From Narthecium ossifragum (lineage: Eukaryota > Streptophyta > Magnoliopsida > Dioscoreales > Nartheciaceae), in assembly GCA_963920575.1 (NCBI GenBank), contig OY986971.1, positions 17,784,492-17,848,491 of the forward strand: DNA of 64,000 nucleotides, given 5' to 3'. The position numbers and the translations under genes are program-made. Positions 1 to 11,811 of this stretch are shown piece by piece; the first letter of the stretch is position 1; each line of letters begins with the position of its first letter. The notes below the pieces were generated by a model, which was not told the DNA's origin, did not search any database, and was given only the letters and a program-made list of their open reading frames with translations.

Positions 1-3000
1 GAAGTGCACACAAATAATCATTATGATGATTTGCTTTTTGTAGTTCTGCCCAAATAGGTGACACCGGGTAAGAAATAGCATTCAACTCTGGTTCATCTTG
101 CCTTCGTGACAGTGCATCGGCGGCGGCATTTTCCTTGCCTGGCCGGTACTTGATTTCATAGTCATACCCCAGCAGTTTAGAAACCCATTTTTGCTGCTCC
201 GGAGTGACGACCCTTTGCTCTAAAAAAAACTTCAAGCTCTTTTGATCTGTTTGTATGATAAATCTCCTCCCCATTAAATATGGTCGCCAGACCCTAACCG
301 CCTCTATGATCGCGAGCATCTCCTTCGCGTATGCCGACCACGCCCGCTTTGTTGGTGCTATCGCTTTGCTTAGGTAAGCGACTGGCCGCCCAGCTTGCAT
401 CAAAACTACACCAATGCCTTCGCCCGACGCATCAGTCTCGACGGTGAAAACCTCCTCAAAGTTCGGTAGAGCTAAGACGGGGGTTGTGGACATAGCATTT
501 TTAAGCGCCTCAAATGCCACACCTGTCTCGGAATTCCATTGAAACTGCCCTTTTTGAAGTAATACGGTCAACGGCGCCGCTATCTTTCCATAGTCTTTAA
601 CAAACTTTCTGTAATAGCTCGTGAGCCCCAAAAATCCCCGCAACTCCATAACGTTCTTGGGTGTCGGCCATTGTTGCATAGCAGCAATTTTCTAAGGGTC
701 GGCGCGAACCCCGGCCCGTGAAATGATGTGCCCCAAATAGTCTACCTCCTCCTTAGCAAACACACACTTTGATGGTTTTATAAAAAATTTGTTAGCTCTG
801 AGAAGTTCAAGAATTAACCTGAGATGGGTCAGATGTTCCCTCCAATCCTTGTTGTATATCAAGATGTCGTCAAAGAAAACGAGCAAGAATCTCCGGAGAT
901 ATGGATGAAATAAATTATTCATGACAGCCTGAAAAGTGGACGGTGCGTTACACAACCCGAAAGGCATGACCACATACTCATAATGGCCACTATGAGTCCG
1001 AAATGCCGTCTTGTGTATGTCATCAGGGTGCACTCTGATCTGATGGTAGCCGGCCCTTAAATCTAATTTGGAGAAGTACGTTGCCCCATGCAGTTCATCT
1101 ATCATGTCCTCCACCGTTGGAATTGGAAACCGATCCTTAATTGTTGCAGCATTAAGGCTCCTATAGTCAGTACAGAATCGCCACGTACTGTCTTTCTTTC
1201 GCACTAACAGTACCGGCGACGAAAAAGGGCTCGTACTCGGTCGAATCAGCCCTGTCCTCAGCATTTCTGCCACCTGACGCTCGATCTCATTTTTTTGATA
1301 ATGAGCATAACGATATGGTCGCACATTCACCTGCATAGCTCCCTCCATCAAGGGGATTCGGTGTACTGCTTCCCTTTCTGGCGGCAATCTCGTCGGCTCG
1401 GCCATTACATCTGCGAACTCTTCAAGGATCTCTCGGACAGCCATCGGCACCTCCTGCTCGAGCTCCTCCAACACCGCCTCAATGTGAAGAGCAAAAAGTT
1501 CACCCCCCACCCTGTAGGCGCGCTCAATAGCATGGCTCGAAGCTTGGCGTGGCAAGCTGGCTTTGCTTGCACTGATGATGTACTCTTTCTCATCTTGCTT
1601 AAACTTCATACTCATCACCTTCCAATCACAAACCACAGGGCCCAATCTTTCCAACCACTCGATGCCGAGCACAACATCCACGCCTTTCAAGGGAATAGAA
1701 TACAAGGTTGCTTGAAATTTATATCCTTGAATCACCATGGGTACACCGTGGAACTTCTCCTTGCACATTAGTCTTTCTCCATTAGCTACCATTACAGCAA
1801 ACTCATCCACCTGAGTTACTGCCAATCCCAATCGGTTTGCCACTCTCTCATTGATGAAGTTATGTGTTGATCCACTGTCTATCAAGATGGTTATTCTCTG
1901 CTTACCCAAACTAGCATCGACGCGCATCGTCTTGGGTCCAGAGTGACCTGCCAAAGCATGGAGAGATATTGCTGGTCCACCATTCTCGTTCACTGCCCCT
2001 AACCCTTCTTCTTGGCCATCCTCCCAGCCTTGCTCCCTGTGGCTCAATTCTTGTCCTCCTATCTCATCTTCGCCTTCATCCGGTTCAACAAGGAAGGCCT
2101 GCGGTCTCTGGCACTTGTGACCCGGGGTGAATCTTTCGTTGCAATTGAAGCACAACCCTCTCTCTCTTCGTTTCTGCATCTCATCCCAGGACAATCGCCG
2201 CACATTGGGAGGTGGTCGGCTAGGAGGCCCAGCTGGGCGTCCCCGATTTGGTGCAACGATCGTTGTGGCGGTTTGGCCTCCGCGCCCACCTGAACCGGCG
2301 CTCGTTCCGCTCCTCTGCATGGGACGAGTCAACTCACTGTGGAATCGCCCCTGTTGTTGCTGCAGCTTCTCGTCGGCTAGTCTTGCCATCTCCATTGTAC
2401 TTGCCATCGACGTCGGGCGGAACATTCGTATCTCCGCTGCGATGTTACTCTGTAGACCTCCCAGAAAGGCCCCAATCAACGCGGATTCCGGCCACCCTGA
2501 AACCCGATTAGCTAGGATCTCGAATTCCTCTAGGTATTCTTCGATAGATCCTCGTTGCTTGATCCGTGACAACTCCTCGTCATAATTAATGTAATTTATT
2601 TTTCCAAATCTTGCTTTGAGTTCCCATATAAAATTCTCCCATGTGATCACCGAATTCGTCATCCGAGATCTTCGTTGTAGCGCTTGCCACCATTGGTTCG
2701 CTCCCTCCTCCAGATGATAGGAAGCCACCCTGATTCATTGATCTGCTGGCGTGCGGTGCATCTCAAAGTACTGCTCTGCCCTGTTCAGCCATACTGTTGG
2801 ATCTCCTCCTGAGAAGCTTGGGAAATCCATCTTCATAAGTTGTAGACCATCCTCCAATCCCACACCGTCATTGCCAAGGAACAGCTGCTTATGTGTGGGC
2901 GGTTCGCTGCTCTTTGTATGCGAGCCTTCCATCTTCCCAACCATGACGTCCATGCGCCGCAATATCTCTTGCACAGCCACATCGATGGTTGTCAGTCGCT

Positions 3001-3106
3001 TCTCAACCACGCCCAAACGTTCGTCGGTCGCTGCCATGGTTGCCTGCCTTTCTGCTGCAGCCTGCTCAAGCGCCTCGATCCGCTCCTTGTTCGCCCCCAC
3101 CATCAT
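1..3106 (-). pseudogene. Ty3/gypsy chromovirus gag-pol, broken by two stops, cut by window edge
   Basis: Reading leftwards from an ATG at 3106, one frame stays open to base 1 except for a TGA at 2735-2737 and a TAG at 692-694. Order: N-terminal coiled-coil gag (heptad-like stretch in the first 60 residues), gag core with QYFEMHR and QWWQAL, a short zinc knuckle of form C-X2-C-X7-H-X-C (near 2110-2150), aspartic protease with IDSGSTHNFI (near 1875), RT with YRSLNA and catalytic FFDD (near 870), then, past the TAG, RNase H with ETDASGEG near 440 and ALSRRQDE near 100. Integrase and the 3' LTR would lie left of the window. The gag style, short LTR and RT motifs resemble Reina-type chromoviruses; the clade is my inference. 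Both stops fit single C-to-T changes (CGA to TGA, CAG to TAG), so the element was intact until recently but cannot now make full Gag-Pol. Confidence 0.93.
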
Positions 3107-3118
3107 GCCAGGATCACT

Positions 3119-3130
3119 GCTCTGATGCCA
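3119..3130 (-). other. Primer binding site, initiator tRNA-Met type
   Basis: On the minus strand this reads TGGCATCAGAGC, one base off the usual plant PBS TGGTATCAGAGC. It lies two bases inside the LTR end and 12 bases before the gag ATG at 3106. Confidence 0.85.
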
Positions 3131-3132
3131 AT

Positions 3133-3468
3133 TGATAGAATCTGGTAGCTCTACTAATTAGCAAAACAAGCAAAACAAGAGTTCCTCTGTTTATGGTCGA
3201 GGAGACCCCTCAAAGCTTCCGTTTAATGGCCGGAAGAACCCCCTATCTTTTTCCCCCCTTCCTCAACTGCTAAGGGTTACAATATTTATAGACCTACTCC
3301 ATAACCCTAGACCGCCCCTCTTGATAACTACTAACTTGACTCCAACCTACATAACTCAATAGCAGTAATTAAACTAGGACTAAGACTCAACCTGACCTGA
3401 CCACCCCTAACTCCTATATATACTTTGGATTCACCTTCCTGCTCCTATCTGATCTTCTGCTTCTATCA
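3133..3468 (-). repeat. 5' LTR of the minus-strand chromovirus (336 bp)
   Basis: The LTR is bounded by TGATAGAA at 3133 and TTCTATCA at 3461-3468, an 8-bp terminal inverted repeat of the TG...CA type. It sits directly next to the PBS. A TATATA run at 3415-3420 lies where a minus-strand promoter could be. The partner LTR is outside the window, so neither target-site duplication nor age can be measured here. The short length fits Reina-like chromoviruses. Confidence 0.85.
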
Positions 3469-3984
3469 AATTTGTTATTTGATTGATCTACTGTTTATTT
3501 TATAGTAATTCTTTGTGATGTGGCAGACTCTTATTCCATAGGATAGCAATTCTTTTCTTGCAGTTTCTAGAACTCCATTGTTGTGGGGGCCAATGGGTTT
3601 GCTGGTGGATCATGCTGCAATCAATTATTGATTTTGTTGATTCACTTTCTAACACTTAGTAGTAGTCTTTCTTGCTGCCCTCAAGCAAGTACTCAAGCAA
3701 GTAACTGATTTCTCAACATGCTTCAACCACTCTTAAGTAACTGATTTCTTTTTCTTTGTTTTTTTTTCTCTCAGGTTTTGAGTCGAAATCTGTATGTTTC
3801 AGCTGAGTTGTCACCTTAATGTTGGTAATATCTCTTATGAGGGTGTGTAAATGTAGGTAACCTGTATTTTCTCAATTGGCTTCAATGTGTAAATTTTCTT
3901 TCCTTAAGATGGTGTATGGTTGGTGTGTTATTAGCAAGTGCAGTATCATTTAGTTGTATGTTTTTATGTTTGTGTGGTTTGTGT
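3469..3984. other. AT-rich spacer, no gene seen
   Basis: AT-rich plant-like sequence flanking the LTR. I see no ORF with recognisable motifs and no clear repeat ends. Confidence 0.5.
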
Positions 3985-4150
3985 GGTTTGTGGGGACAAT
4001 GTTTGCCCCGGGGACAATGTTCGCCCCTTTTAACTATGAATTATTTTTGTATTTGATTTTTGTTGTAGAATTGTCTCATTTAGATCTTGGTAGCGGGGAG
4101 GTTTTGTCGAATTTTTTTGAAAAACAAAGGAATTTTTTTGTTCTCAACTA
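3985..4150 (+). mobile_element. Helitron 3'-subterminal fragment lacking its hairpin end
   Basis: This stretch matches the region just inside the 3' ends of the Helitrons at 15879 and 36592: two tandem quasi-palindromes of form GGGGACAATGTTYGCCCC (3992-4027), then TTGTAGAATTGTCTCATTTA and GGGGAGGTTTTGTCGAA. The final hairpin and CTAG are absent; the sequence turns into a T-rich run. It is therefore a decayed or truncated copy. Confidence 0.65.
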
Positions 4151-4436
4151 ACTACTATCGGAAGTTTATTCCGTTCATTTTGAATTCACCAATTCTTTTA
4201 TTAGTTGGTATGTTAAAGTATGCTCCTTTTCTTATGTTTGTGTTGTTTAATTGAAAAAACATTTAAGAGTCACCTTCAGCCATTTAAGGGGCAAGAATGG
4301 TATTCCCTCCTAGATCTGAATTGAAACCTACATGAAGTGGTTGTAATATAATGTTTGTATGAAAAGTTGAATTAGAAGGGAGTGAAAAAACCTGAACACG
4401 AACTATGAAAAGTTGCTAAAAGTTTACACTACTAAG

Positions 4437-5100
4437 AAAACAATGTTTGCCCCTTTTATAATGATTTTTTTTTTTTGAAAAATATTGTAGAATTGTTTCA
4501 TTTAACTCTCGGTACTGGGTAGATTTTGCCGAAAAAACCTGACTGGCACAACCCCTCCCACCTCCGCGCCAGCCTCCAATCCCCTCTCGCGGCCGCCTCA
4601 CTCCACCTCTCCCGCTGCCACCACAGCACCTCCTCCAGCGAAAGGTACCTCCGAGCCGCCAGTGCCACGCTCCGCCACGCGCCCTCGCTGATCCCCCTCT
4701 TCAATGGCTGCTACCTCCCAGCTCACCCCCTCCTCGCCGGAAACTCTGTCTGGGATCCAATGCTGCACTCTGTCTGGGATCCAATGTTGCGGTCTAGGGT
4801 TTCCATTGACCTATCTCCCCTCGACGCTGACCTCCAAACCCACATCCGGTAGCGCGATCTAGATCAACCACATTCCTCTGACTCCGGCGACGAAGCTCAC
4901 ACCCTCGACCTATCTCCCCTCTCTTTCTCCTCACCTCTCCCGTTTAATAGAGGGTGTCAGATCTGGAGTTGGGTGGTGCAGGGGACGTCGGGGGTTGTCG
5001 TGCGTCAACTGGGTTTGAGAGTACGGGTCAATACCCGACCCGACCCGTTTAATACAAAGTAAATTATAATATTCGTGGCGTAGGCACGGGCATTCCCTAG
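4437..5100 (+). mobile_element. Helitron 3' end with a GC-rich, possibly captured segment
   Basis: A second partial copy of the Helitron subterminal motif begins at 4440. From about 4548 it is interrupted by GC-rich sequence with an open frame at 4526-4852 (108 codons, no domain recognised), containing a 24-bp direct duplication (4743-4766 and 4767-4790). The segment ends with a weak stem CGTG...CACG (5074-5088) and CTAG at 5097-5100 followed by T, the Helitron 3' signature. No matching TCTATTATATAAGG 5' end is visible upstream, so the left boundary is uncertain. The GC-rich insert may be a captured gene piece, but I cannot name a source. Confidence 0.55.
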
Positions 5101-8100
5101 TATATATATAAGTATCAACCTAATAAGGAGCAAAAACGGTTACAACCGTTTACCTCCTATTAGTTTATTTACATGTATATTTTCCTAAGTTAACTTTGTA
5201 TATTTTTATCATCTTCCCTAGGTTAGTTTTAAATATACATCCTTATAATCATAAGTCAGGAGATTAGTTTTAAATATACATACTTATCTATCCTATAATG
5301 TGAGGATCTGATCCTCCGACCCGGCTCGACCGTGTCGGTCGAGGGCCGATCCCTTCTTGGCTGTTTCTGCGTCGAGCGCGATCGGCTGATTGCATGGCCT
5401 CTTTGCGACCCCAGGGGCAATTTGGTTAAATTGTGTCCTGTGGGTTGGGTTCACACGCACGTAATGCACATACGACCTTATGATGATGTATGTGTTTGAG
5501 TAGACCATTAGGAAAACTACAGATCAGAGGATCTGAGTTGGATCATGCGGATCGACGTTTGATTGGCTGTGATTAGTTCTAGCTAATCTAACGGCCAGGA
5601 TCCAAGATCAGCGGATCTTATAAGATCCTTTCTTTCTCTCCCGCAGCCGCTAGGGCACTGTTGAGAGAGAGAGAGAGAGCTCGCGACAGAGAGCGCGAGG
5701 GAACGGCGGCGGCGGATCGGAGAGAGAGGAGAGGCGGCGTCCGCGACTGGAGGCGACTCACGGCCTGAGGAGAGAGGTGGCGGCGGCGTGCGACTGGCGG
5801 CGAGCTCGGAGGCGACAACGATCGCGGCGGGAGAAGAGGAGTGGGGAAGTGATTTCTTCATCGGACGAAGCCCTTAGAGGTAGGGCTTCCTACCCAAATC
5901 GTGGATTTGGTCTCTAGGGTTTGGATTGAAGCATGCTAGCCTAGGATTGTTGCTATGTTGATCTCGGAATTTCTATGTGTATGTTCTTTTGCTACTTGCT
6001 GCCTTGCGTGGATTCTTGGCTTAGTGATGCATTGTCGTATGAGGCTTGTTTTCCCGTTGCTAGTTGATTGGATTCCGACGAGATTTCTTCCTCTTTTGTA
6101 CCTCTTTCTTTTTCCCATGTTTTTGACTGGCCGGATGCTTGAGCTTCCCGGTTTCGATTGAACCTTCTGGAGTTATTTGGATTTCCTTCCCTTCCTCTTG
6201 ATTTATGCATGTGTGCTGTGTCTGTGGATCCGTTGATGTTCTTCCCCTCCCATGTTTGCATCTTCTATGTTCCTCCCCTGTTCTTGACTGCCGGTTGCTT
6301 GAGATCCCTCCAAACTCTTCCCCGATTTCTCTTTGGTCCCCTGATGTTAGCTCCAGCGTGTACTCCGACTGGGTGTTCTCTTTTGTTCCCCTGTTTTGGA
6401 CTCACGGATGACTGGGATCTCCATCTTGCTCTTCCCTAGATCATAGTGGATGTGGTGATGGTTTAGGTTGCTGATATGGATGTAGTGGCTTTGACTGATT
6501 CTTGGCTTGGAATTTTCTAACCATGGTCGATCTTCAACAGAGTTGGTCTTCTTCTGTAGCATAACCAAATCCATGGATTTACCTTATCAAGAGCTGCCAA
6601 CTGCAATCACCAATCCACCTGATCTGTTATACTTCCAATCTGGTTATTCTGAAACATGTCCTTGTTCACAGCTGTTGGACTAATCAGACTTCTGACTTAT
6701 GTCTATTGGCGGCTCTGCCGAACTTGATTGATCCTTAATCTTCTTATGTATAGCTGGTTCATTGTTTGGATGGGAAATAACCCTTAATATCATACTAAGC
6801 TAAACTTCATGCTTGTCCTTGAATATACTATTAATTGCTATCTGTTACTACCGTAGTTCTTTTCACCATTCACGTCGTACTTTTCCCATGTCAATTACAT
6901 CAATTGTGTTTTATTGTATCATCCTTAAGCCTAGGGCCGGCGGTGTGCCCGTTTCTATTTTCTTTGTGGGAATGTCTAGATCTGATTGGGCCGAAGGTGT
7001 GCCCCCTTTCATGTGTTGAATGAGATTATATATGATTGGGATATCTAAGTAATATGCTTGACTCCTGTCTATTCTTAAATACTAGATTGATCATATAGCT
7101 ATGCTATATCTTGTGGACATGTGATCGATGAATTGACATGTAGAGACACCTCGGCCTAGTTGTTTGAATAGGCTCATGCATATTGTATGCATTAGAAGCA
7201 TTAAGGCTAAGTGTGGGCGATGGGCTCGATCGCCGATCCGAGGGCTCGGGTAGCTCGGATCTAGCTCTAGGACCGAGGTGTGGGTAGGAGGATTAGGGCG
7301 AGATGGTGTGATTCTAATCTTGTGTTGATTGAGGTTACAACCTAGATATACTCTTGATTGATGATATTGAGGTGTAGAGGTCGTGTCTACCTTCGCTCAA
7401 GTGCTACATATGGATGTCGATAGCCCTGACATTTGTCCCCACGAGGGATGGTGGTATTGAGACTGGGCAGGGTGGAACCTGGATAGGAGCCCGCAGTCGT
7501 GTTGTTTTCCCCTCGTTGGGTGAGGGTGGGACCTGGACAGGAGCCCTCTGGGAATCGACGAGGCTAGGGTTTAGCCTCTTGGCATACTTAGCCTTGACGA
7601 AGGCAGATACAGTTGCAGCTTACCCTTTCCTTGAGAGTGCCGTAGAGTAGAACCCTACTGGGCTTTATGCTCACCCTACCTGGGCTGCGTTTTGCAGGTG
7701 CAGGCGCCACTCCTTCCTCTTCAGTAGCCACAGGCGGATCAGCTCTTGGAGGCGTTTCTACTTCCGGTGGACTTTGAGGTTGTTGGCAGATTAGAGGATT
7801 CAATTCAGCATTTTATGTTTATTTGATGTAGTGAAAATTTGGAGACTTATGCTTCTTATTTGAGGACAAATTGTATAACGTTTAATTTTGATATCAATGA
7901 CATGGATGTTTATTTAAATGTTTAAATTGGGTTGTAATAATGATATTAGTTGTGAATCTATTAATTATGCCCTCATTATTCTGTATTTAAATTTATCGTG
8001 AAATTGAGAAATTGTACAGGTTCCTTGTGTAAGAATTATAGTGGAGACTCCGTCAAAATTTTTGCGCCCATTGATGATTTAACAGGTTTAGGTTGCTCAC

Positions 8101-8343
8101 TCCCCGATCTGGATGGGTTTTCTGGGTCGGGGTGTGACATATAAGATCCAAGGTAGTTACTTTTATGACTCATAATCTGAGTCATAAACTTATACACACA
8201 TGACATACATGTGGCATACACGTGGTATAAAATTATAATTAAATAAACAAAAAAAAAGATAGTGGCTGATGTGGCGTAAGTTATAATAGAGATAGTGGGG
8301 GCGGGCAGTTAGCCGTGCCAGGTGGCACGGGCCCACCACCTAG
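5101..8343 (+). mobile_element. Short Helitron remnant split by a solo LTR; 3' end at 8343
   Basis: Removing the solo LTR (5299-8139) leaves about 400 bp of AT-rich sequence ending in a textbook Helitron terminus: stem CCGTGCC (8313-8319), loop AGGT, stem GGCACGG (8324-8330), nine bases, then CTAG (8340-8343) followed by T. The same hairpin type appears in reverse at 52036-52063. The 5' end is not certain; a TC near 5112-5115 is a candidate. No coding capacity is seen, so it is non-autonomous. Confidence 0.6.
5299..8139 (+). repeat. Solo LTR (2841 bp) of the Tekay-like gypsy family, TSD TATAA
   Basis: Starts TGTGAGGATC and ends GGGGTGTGACA, as do the LTRs of the complete element at 31701-49432. 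The 5-bp target duplication TATAA is at 5294-5298 and 8140-8144, and no internal region is present. Landmarks shared with the other copies: the GGCAATTTGGTTAAATTG block, a purine/pyrimidine-biased GC-rich exon-like stretch (5636-5880), a palindrome GGTAGGGCTTCCTACC (5879-5894), long AT-rich sequence, and a closing block with GGATGGGTTTTCTGGGTCGG. A solo LTR forms when the two LTRs of a full element recombine and the internal part is lost. Confidence 0.92.
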
Positions 8344-10458
8344 TTATATATATATATATTGAAAGTCATTAAAAAAATGATTGAAATTTTAAATTTTAAA
8401 GTTTGTAAGTGATATAGGGAATCAATATAGGGAATCTGTTTGTTGAACAAGCCAAAAAGTGATTCCCTATATTAGTGAATGACATAAAATCACTTTAAAG
8501 TAGGGATAGGGATAGGGAAGCTGTTGAGAATGTTCTATAAAGAGGTTGGATTGTATAAGGAACCAGTACTCATGTTTTGCATTTCTCTTATTAATTCAAA
8601 GAATTGTATAGAAAATATAATAATATGAGACCACATAGAGTATTTCTTCCTTGAGATCACGATGTGTAGTTTTTTCTCAGCATCACGTAGTCCATTTCCG
8701 CAGCTTCAACGATGGACAGAAGTCTCATTTGCCAGCGCAGAAATAGATAGACTGCTATCTCCCCTCCACGAACGCCCATAATTATATCCTCCATATGATA
8801 TTTTATTATTCATCATAGGATCAAGCATAAGCAATCCATCACACAGAACTATGATGTCTCACAAAATAACTTATGATGATACCTTACATAAATAATTCAA
8901 AGAGGCCATGATGGCTAAGAATGGTTTCAATTAAAAACTGATTGGCATAACTCACTATCTTCAAATCACAATTAAAATAACACATATAGTTAGAACCACG
9001 GTTGGACACGTTTCTCTCTCTCACATCTTGATGTTCCACACCTTAATATTAATAAGACTAATCTATTTGATGTAAATATCTCACCCAAATTTATACTCAA
9101 AGACGGACAACAAAGCCATATGTACAGTGCAATCAACGACAACTCAAAATTTATCGCCAGCATGAGAACGTACAATTTGCTATCCCTCTTCCTCTTTCCT
9201 AGCAAGTTGCAGTAACTTTTCCACCTCTCCGTTCCCATTCAAAGTGATGCAAACAAGAACACAAATTATAAGTATTTGCTTAAGAAAACTTAAAAATATG
9301 AGTGAATATTAATAGCACCAAATATCAATAGCCAACAATGTCATTTGTTTATTTCAGCAATAGTTCTGTTAAGTGTAGAAAGTTCAGAAATAAGGGAATC
9401 ACATAATTTTGAAATAAATTATCAAACCAATAGTGTTTTTACAACATGCTAGGCTGTCAATGCATTCCTTCGCTCTATCCTTTCAGGACAAAACCACCAT
9501 GGCATTCCTAATATTCGGCCGATAACATGTCTGAGAGTGTAGGCCTCTATCAACATGGAGAAAAACATTACCACATATCGACACGGTTGAACACGGTTTA
9601 AATTTGGTCATGTTTTTTTAATTATATGACCTAGTACGGACATCTCAACACAATGTCGATGGAAACATAGCCACCATTTTGGATTGATTAATAACATATG
9701 AATGAGCTACAACAATTTTATAATCTACAAAAATGGTGAAACAAAAATGAAGATTTAATGATCGTGAAATATAGAAAATGTTACATATACAAATAATACG
9801 ACAACTTACATTCCAATAATAAGCCAAATATTAAAAGCAAAAGAAAACAAAGAGGGGATGTCCATGCATAGATGGATGCTACTGGTCTCTTTAATCATTC
9901 TCTAATTGTTGATAGCAAGGCAAATATACATACAAATCATCTCTTCTAAACTAAAGTACTACTTGCACGGGGAGGATTACCTCCACCAGGTTTCTTGGCG
10001 TCAGTTGGTACTGTTTCTGATTCTGGCGGAGTGTCTGAGTGTGGAGTTTTGTGAAGCTTCGTGACATCATACCCTGCTTCTGTAGCCTTCTCTAGCACCA
10101 ATGTTGTACACCTTCTCATCCATTTTGGTCTGCCTACAAAGAATCTATGAAAACACCACCCAATGCACAATTAGTTAGTGTTTTTCACTAATTATTTGAA
10201 AATTGAATCTTCATCATAGGAGCCCATGGAGAGTAATTCCATAAAAGCTTTAAGCTATAATCCAAGATAAAAACACCCAAACGGTAGGGGCATGACTTTC
10301 ATTGTGTAACCCGTGTAGTTACTCTAAAGTGATCACTAATTATGTTGTATAGAACTTAATTATACATGAATCACTCAAAGTAAGGAAAGTCGCTAAAATA
10401 TGATAAAAATTTGATCACATATAGATAAAAGCCTTAGGGGATTAAATCATTGTCATCA
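8344..10458. other. AT-rich spacer; one possible host exon inside
   Basis: Begins with a (TA) run after the Helitron end. 8395-8520 contains repeated GATATAGGGAATC-like motifs. Apart from the minus-strand frame at 9946-10170 I see no coding signal, LTR or Helitron terminus. Confidence 0.5.
9946..10170 (-). pseudogene. Possible last exon of a lipocalin-like host gene
   Basis: On the minus strand, TTTTCATAG (an AG splice-acceptor context near 10148) precedes an open frame ending at TAG 9946-9948. The C-terminal part contains VLEKATEAGYDVTKLHKTP followed by SDTPPESE. This resembles, from memory, the tail of plant plastid lipocalins (a helix, then GYD-x-x-KL-x-x-TP-x-SD-x-PPE). The match is by eye only. 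The upstream exons would lie to the right, where a Helitron (10459) and a solo LTR (16108) are now inserted; I did not find them in 15880-22484. It may be a real 3' exon with very long TE-filled introns, or a stranded fragment. Confidence 0.3.
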
Positions 10459-11678
10459 TCTATTATATAAGGAAGAACGGTTTGTGAAATGTCTCAACTA
10501 TAAGACATAAAGAGTGGTTAGGATTCATCTCCAAACACATCCAATGGTCCAGAGTTCATCATCAACTTTAAGATTCCCACCCAAAATTTGTTTCCCACCA
10601 AAAACTCCTGCCCAAACTCTCATCTCCCCCCTAAAGCTAATTCTAAGTTAAACATCAGAGAGAGAGAGAGAGACGTGCCGGGGGGGGGGGGGGGGAACTG
10701 AAGAACCAGCCATCCCATCCCCTCCCTACCCCACGCCCCCAACGCCGTCACCCCACGGCGCCGCCCCACGCCATCGGCCATGCCCAACGCCGTCATTCCA
10801 CGACGTCGGCCACGCGATCAACGCCCCACGGCGTCGCCAACGTGATCCACACCCAACGTCATCGGCCTCGCCCCACGCCGTCGTCCACACCTCCCTCTCT
10901 GTTCCCGAGACCTCACCCACGCCGCCGACCTCGCCCCACGCTGTCGGCCACTCCCAACCCGAGAGGCGCTCACTCTCTCATCTCTCTCTCTTCCACTCCT
11001 CTAACCTTGCCAACCACCTGAACCCTGACGCCCAGGTAAATTACTTCAATCGCTCTCCCTCTTCCCGGGTCGCTCTCCCTCTTCCTGGATCTCTCTTTCC
11101 AGTCGATCTCTCACTCCCTCCCACACTCTTTCGCCACCAAACTATCGCTGGAACGCCGTCCCGAGCTCCCGCTCTCCTCTCTCTCCTCCGCTCCTCTAAC
11201 CTCGCCAACCGCCTGAACCCCGACGCGGCGACGCCCAGGTAAATTACTTCAATTTCTTTACAAGATGGGGTTCTGTTTTCTATTCCTTTTCCATTGTGTC
11301 CCCTAATTTCTTTATTTTGTTACCTCATACGTTGTTATTCCTTGAATTGTTGACGGCGAAGGATAGAAGTGACAAGAGTCCGACGAGTGGCGAGTTCGCC
11401 GTTCCTTCTTGGGTATGTGTTCTTTGCATCTACTCAATTTCCATGCTAGCCTCTTGATGATATGCACAACGAATAATTATTTCGTGGTAGGCACTGTAGC
11501 GATCTAGAGGAATACGAAGAGGGGGCATACCATCTCCCCCTGCAACTCATAGATCGGAGGAGAGATGCAGAGATCGAGGAAGAGAGAGGAGGTGGAGACG
11601 TCGGAGCGATCTAGAGGAGCATGAAGAGGGGGCCGACCATCTGGTGCTCTCTCAGCTGGTGCTCCTCTCCCAGCTGGT

Positions 11679-11679
<1 letters not shown>

Positions 11680-11717
<38 letters not shown>

Positions 11718-11811
11718 GCCCTCGACCAGCTACCCCCGTCTCTCCCTCCCAGTAGCCTCACCACCCCTCCTCTCCTCCTCCTCCTCCTCCTCCTCCTCCT
11801 CCTCCTCCTCC
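11680..11811. repeat. (CT)n and (TCC)n microsatellites
   Basis: A (CT)n run covers about 11680-11714 and a (TCC)n run about 11768-11811, inside the Helitron. They create long serine/leucine-rich spurious frames on both strands. A 16-18-base G homopolymer at 10680-10696 in the same Helitron is another low-complexity spot where the assembly may be unreliable. Confidence 0.9.

Noticed and set aside
1295..1771. 158-codon plus-strand frame and other frames opposite the chromovirus pol (2012-2585, 2751-3148)
   Set aside because: They lie antisense to a clear gag-pol frame and have no motifs of their own; shadow frames.
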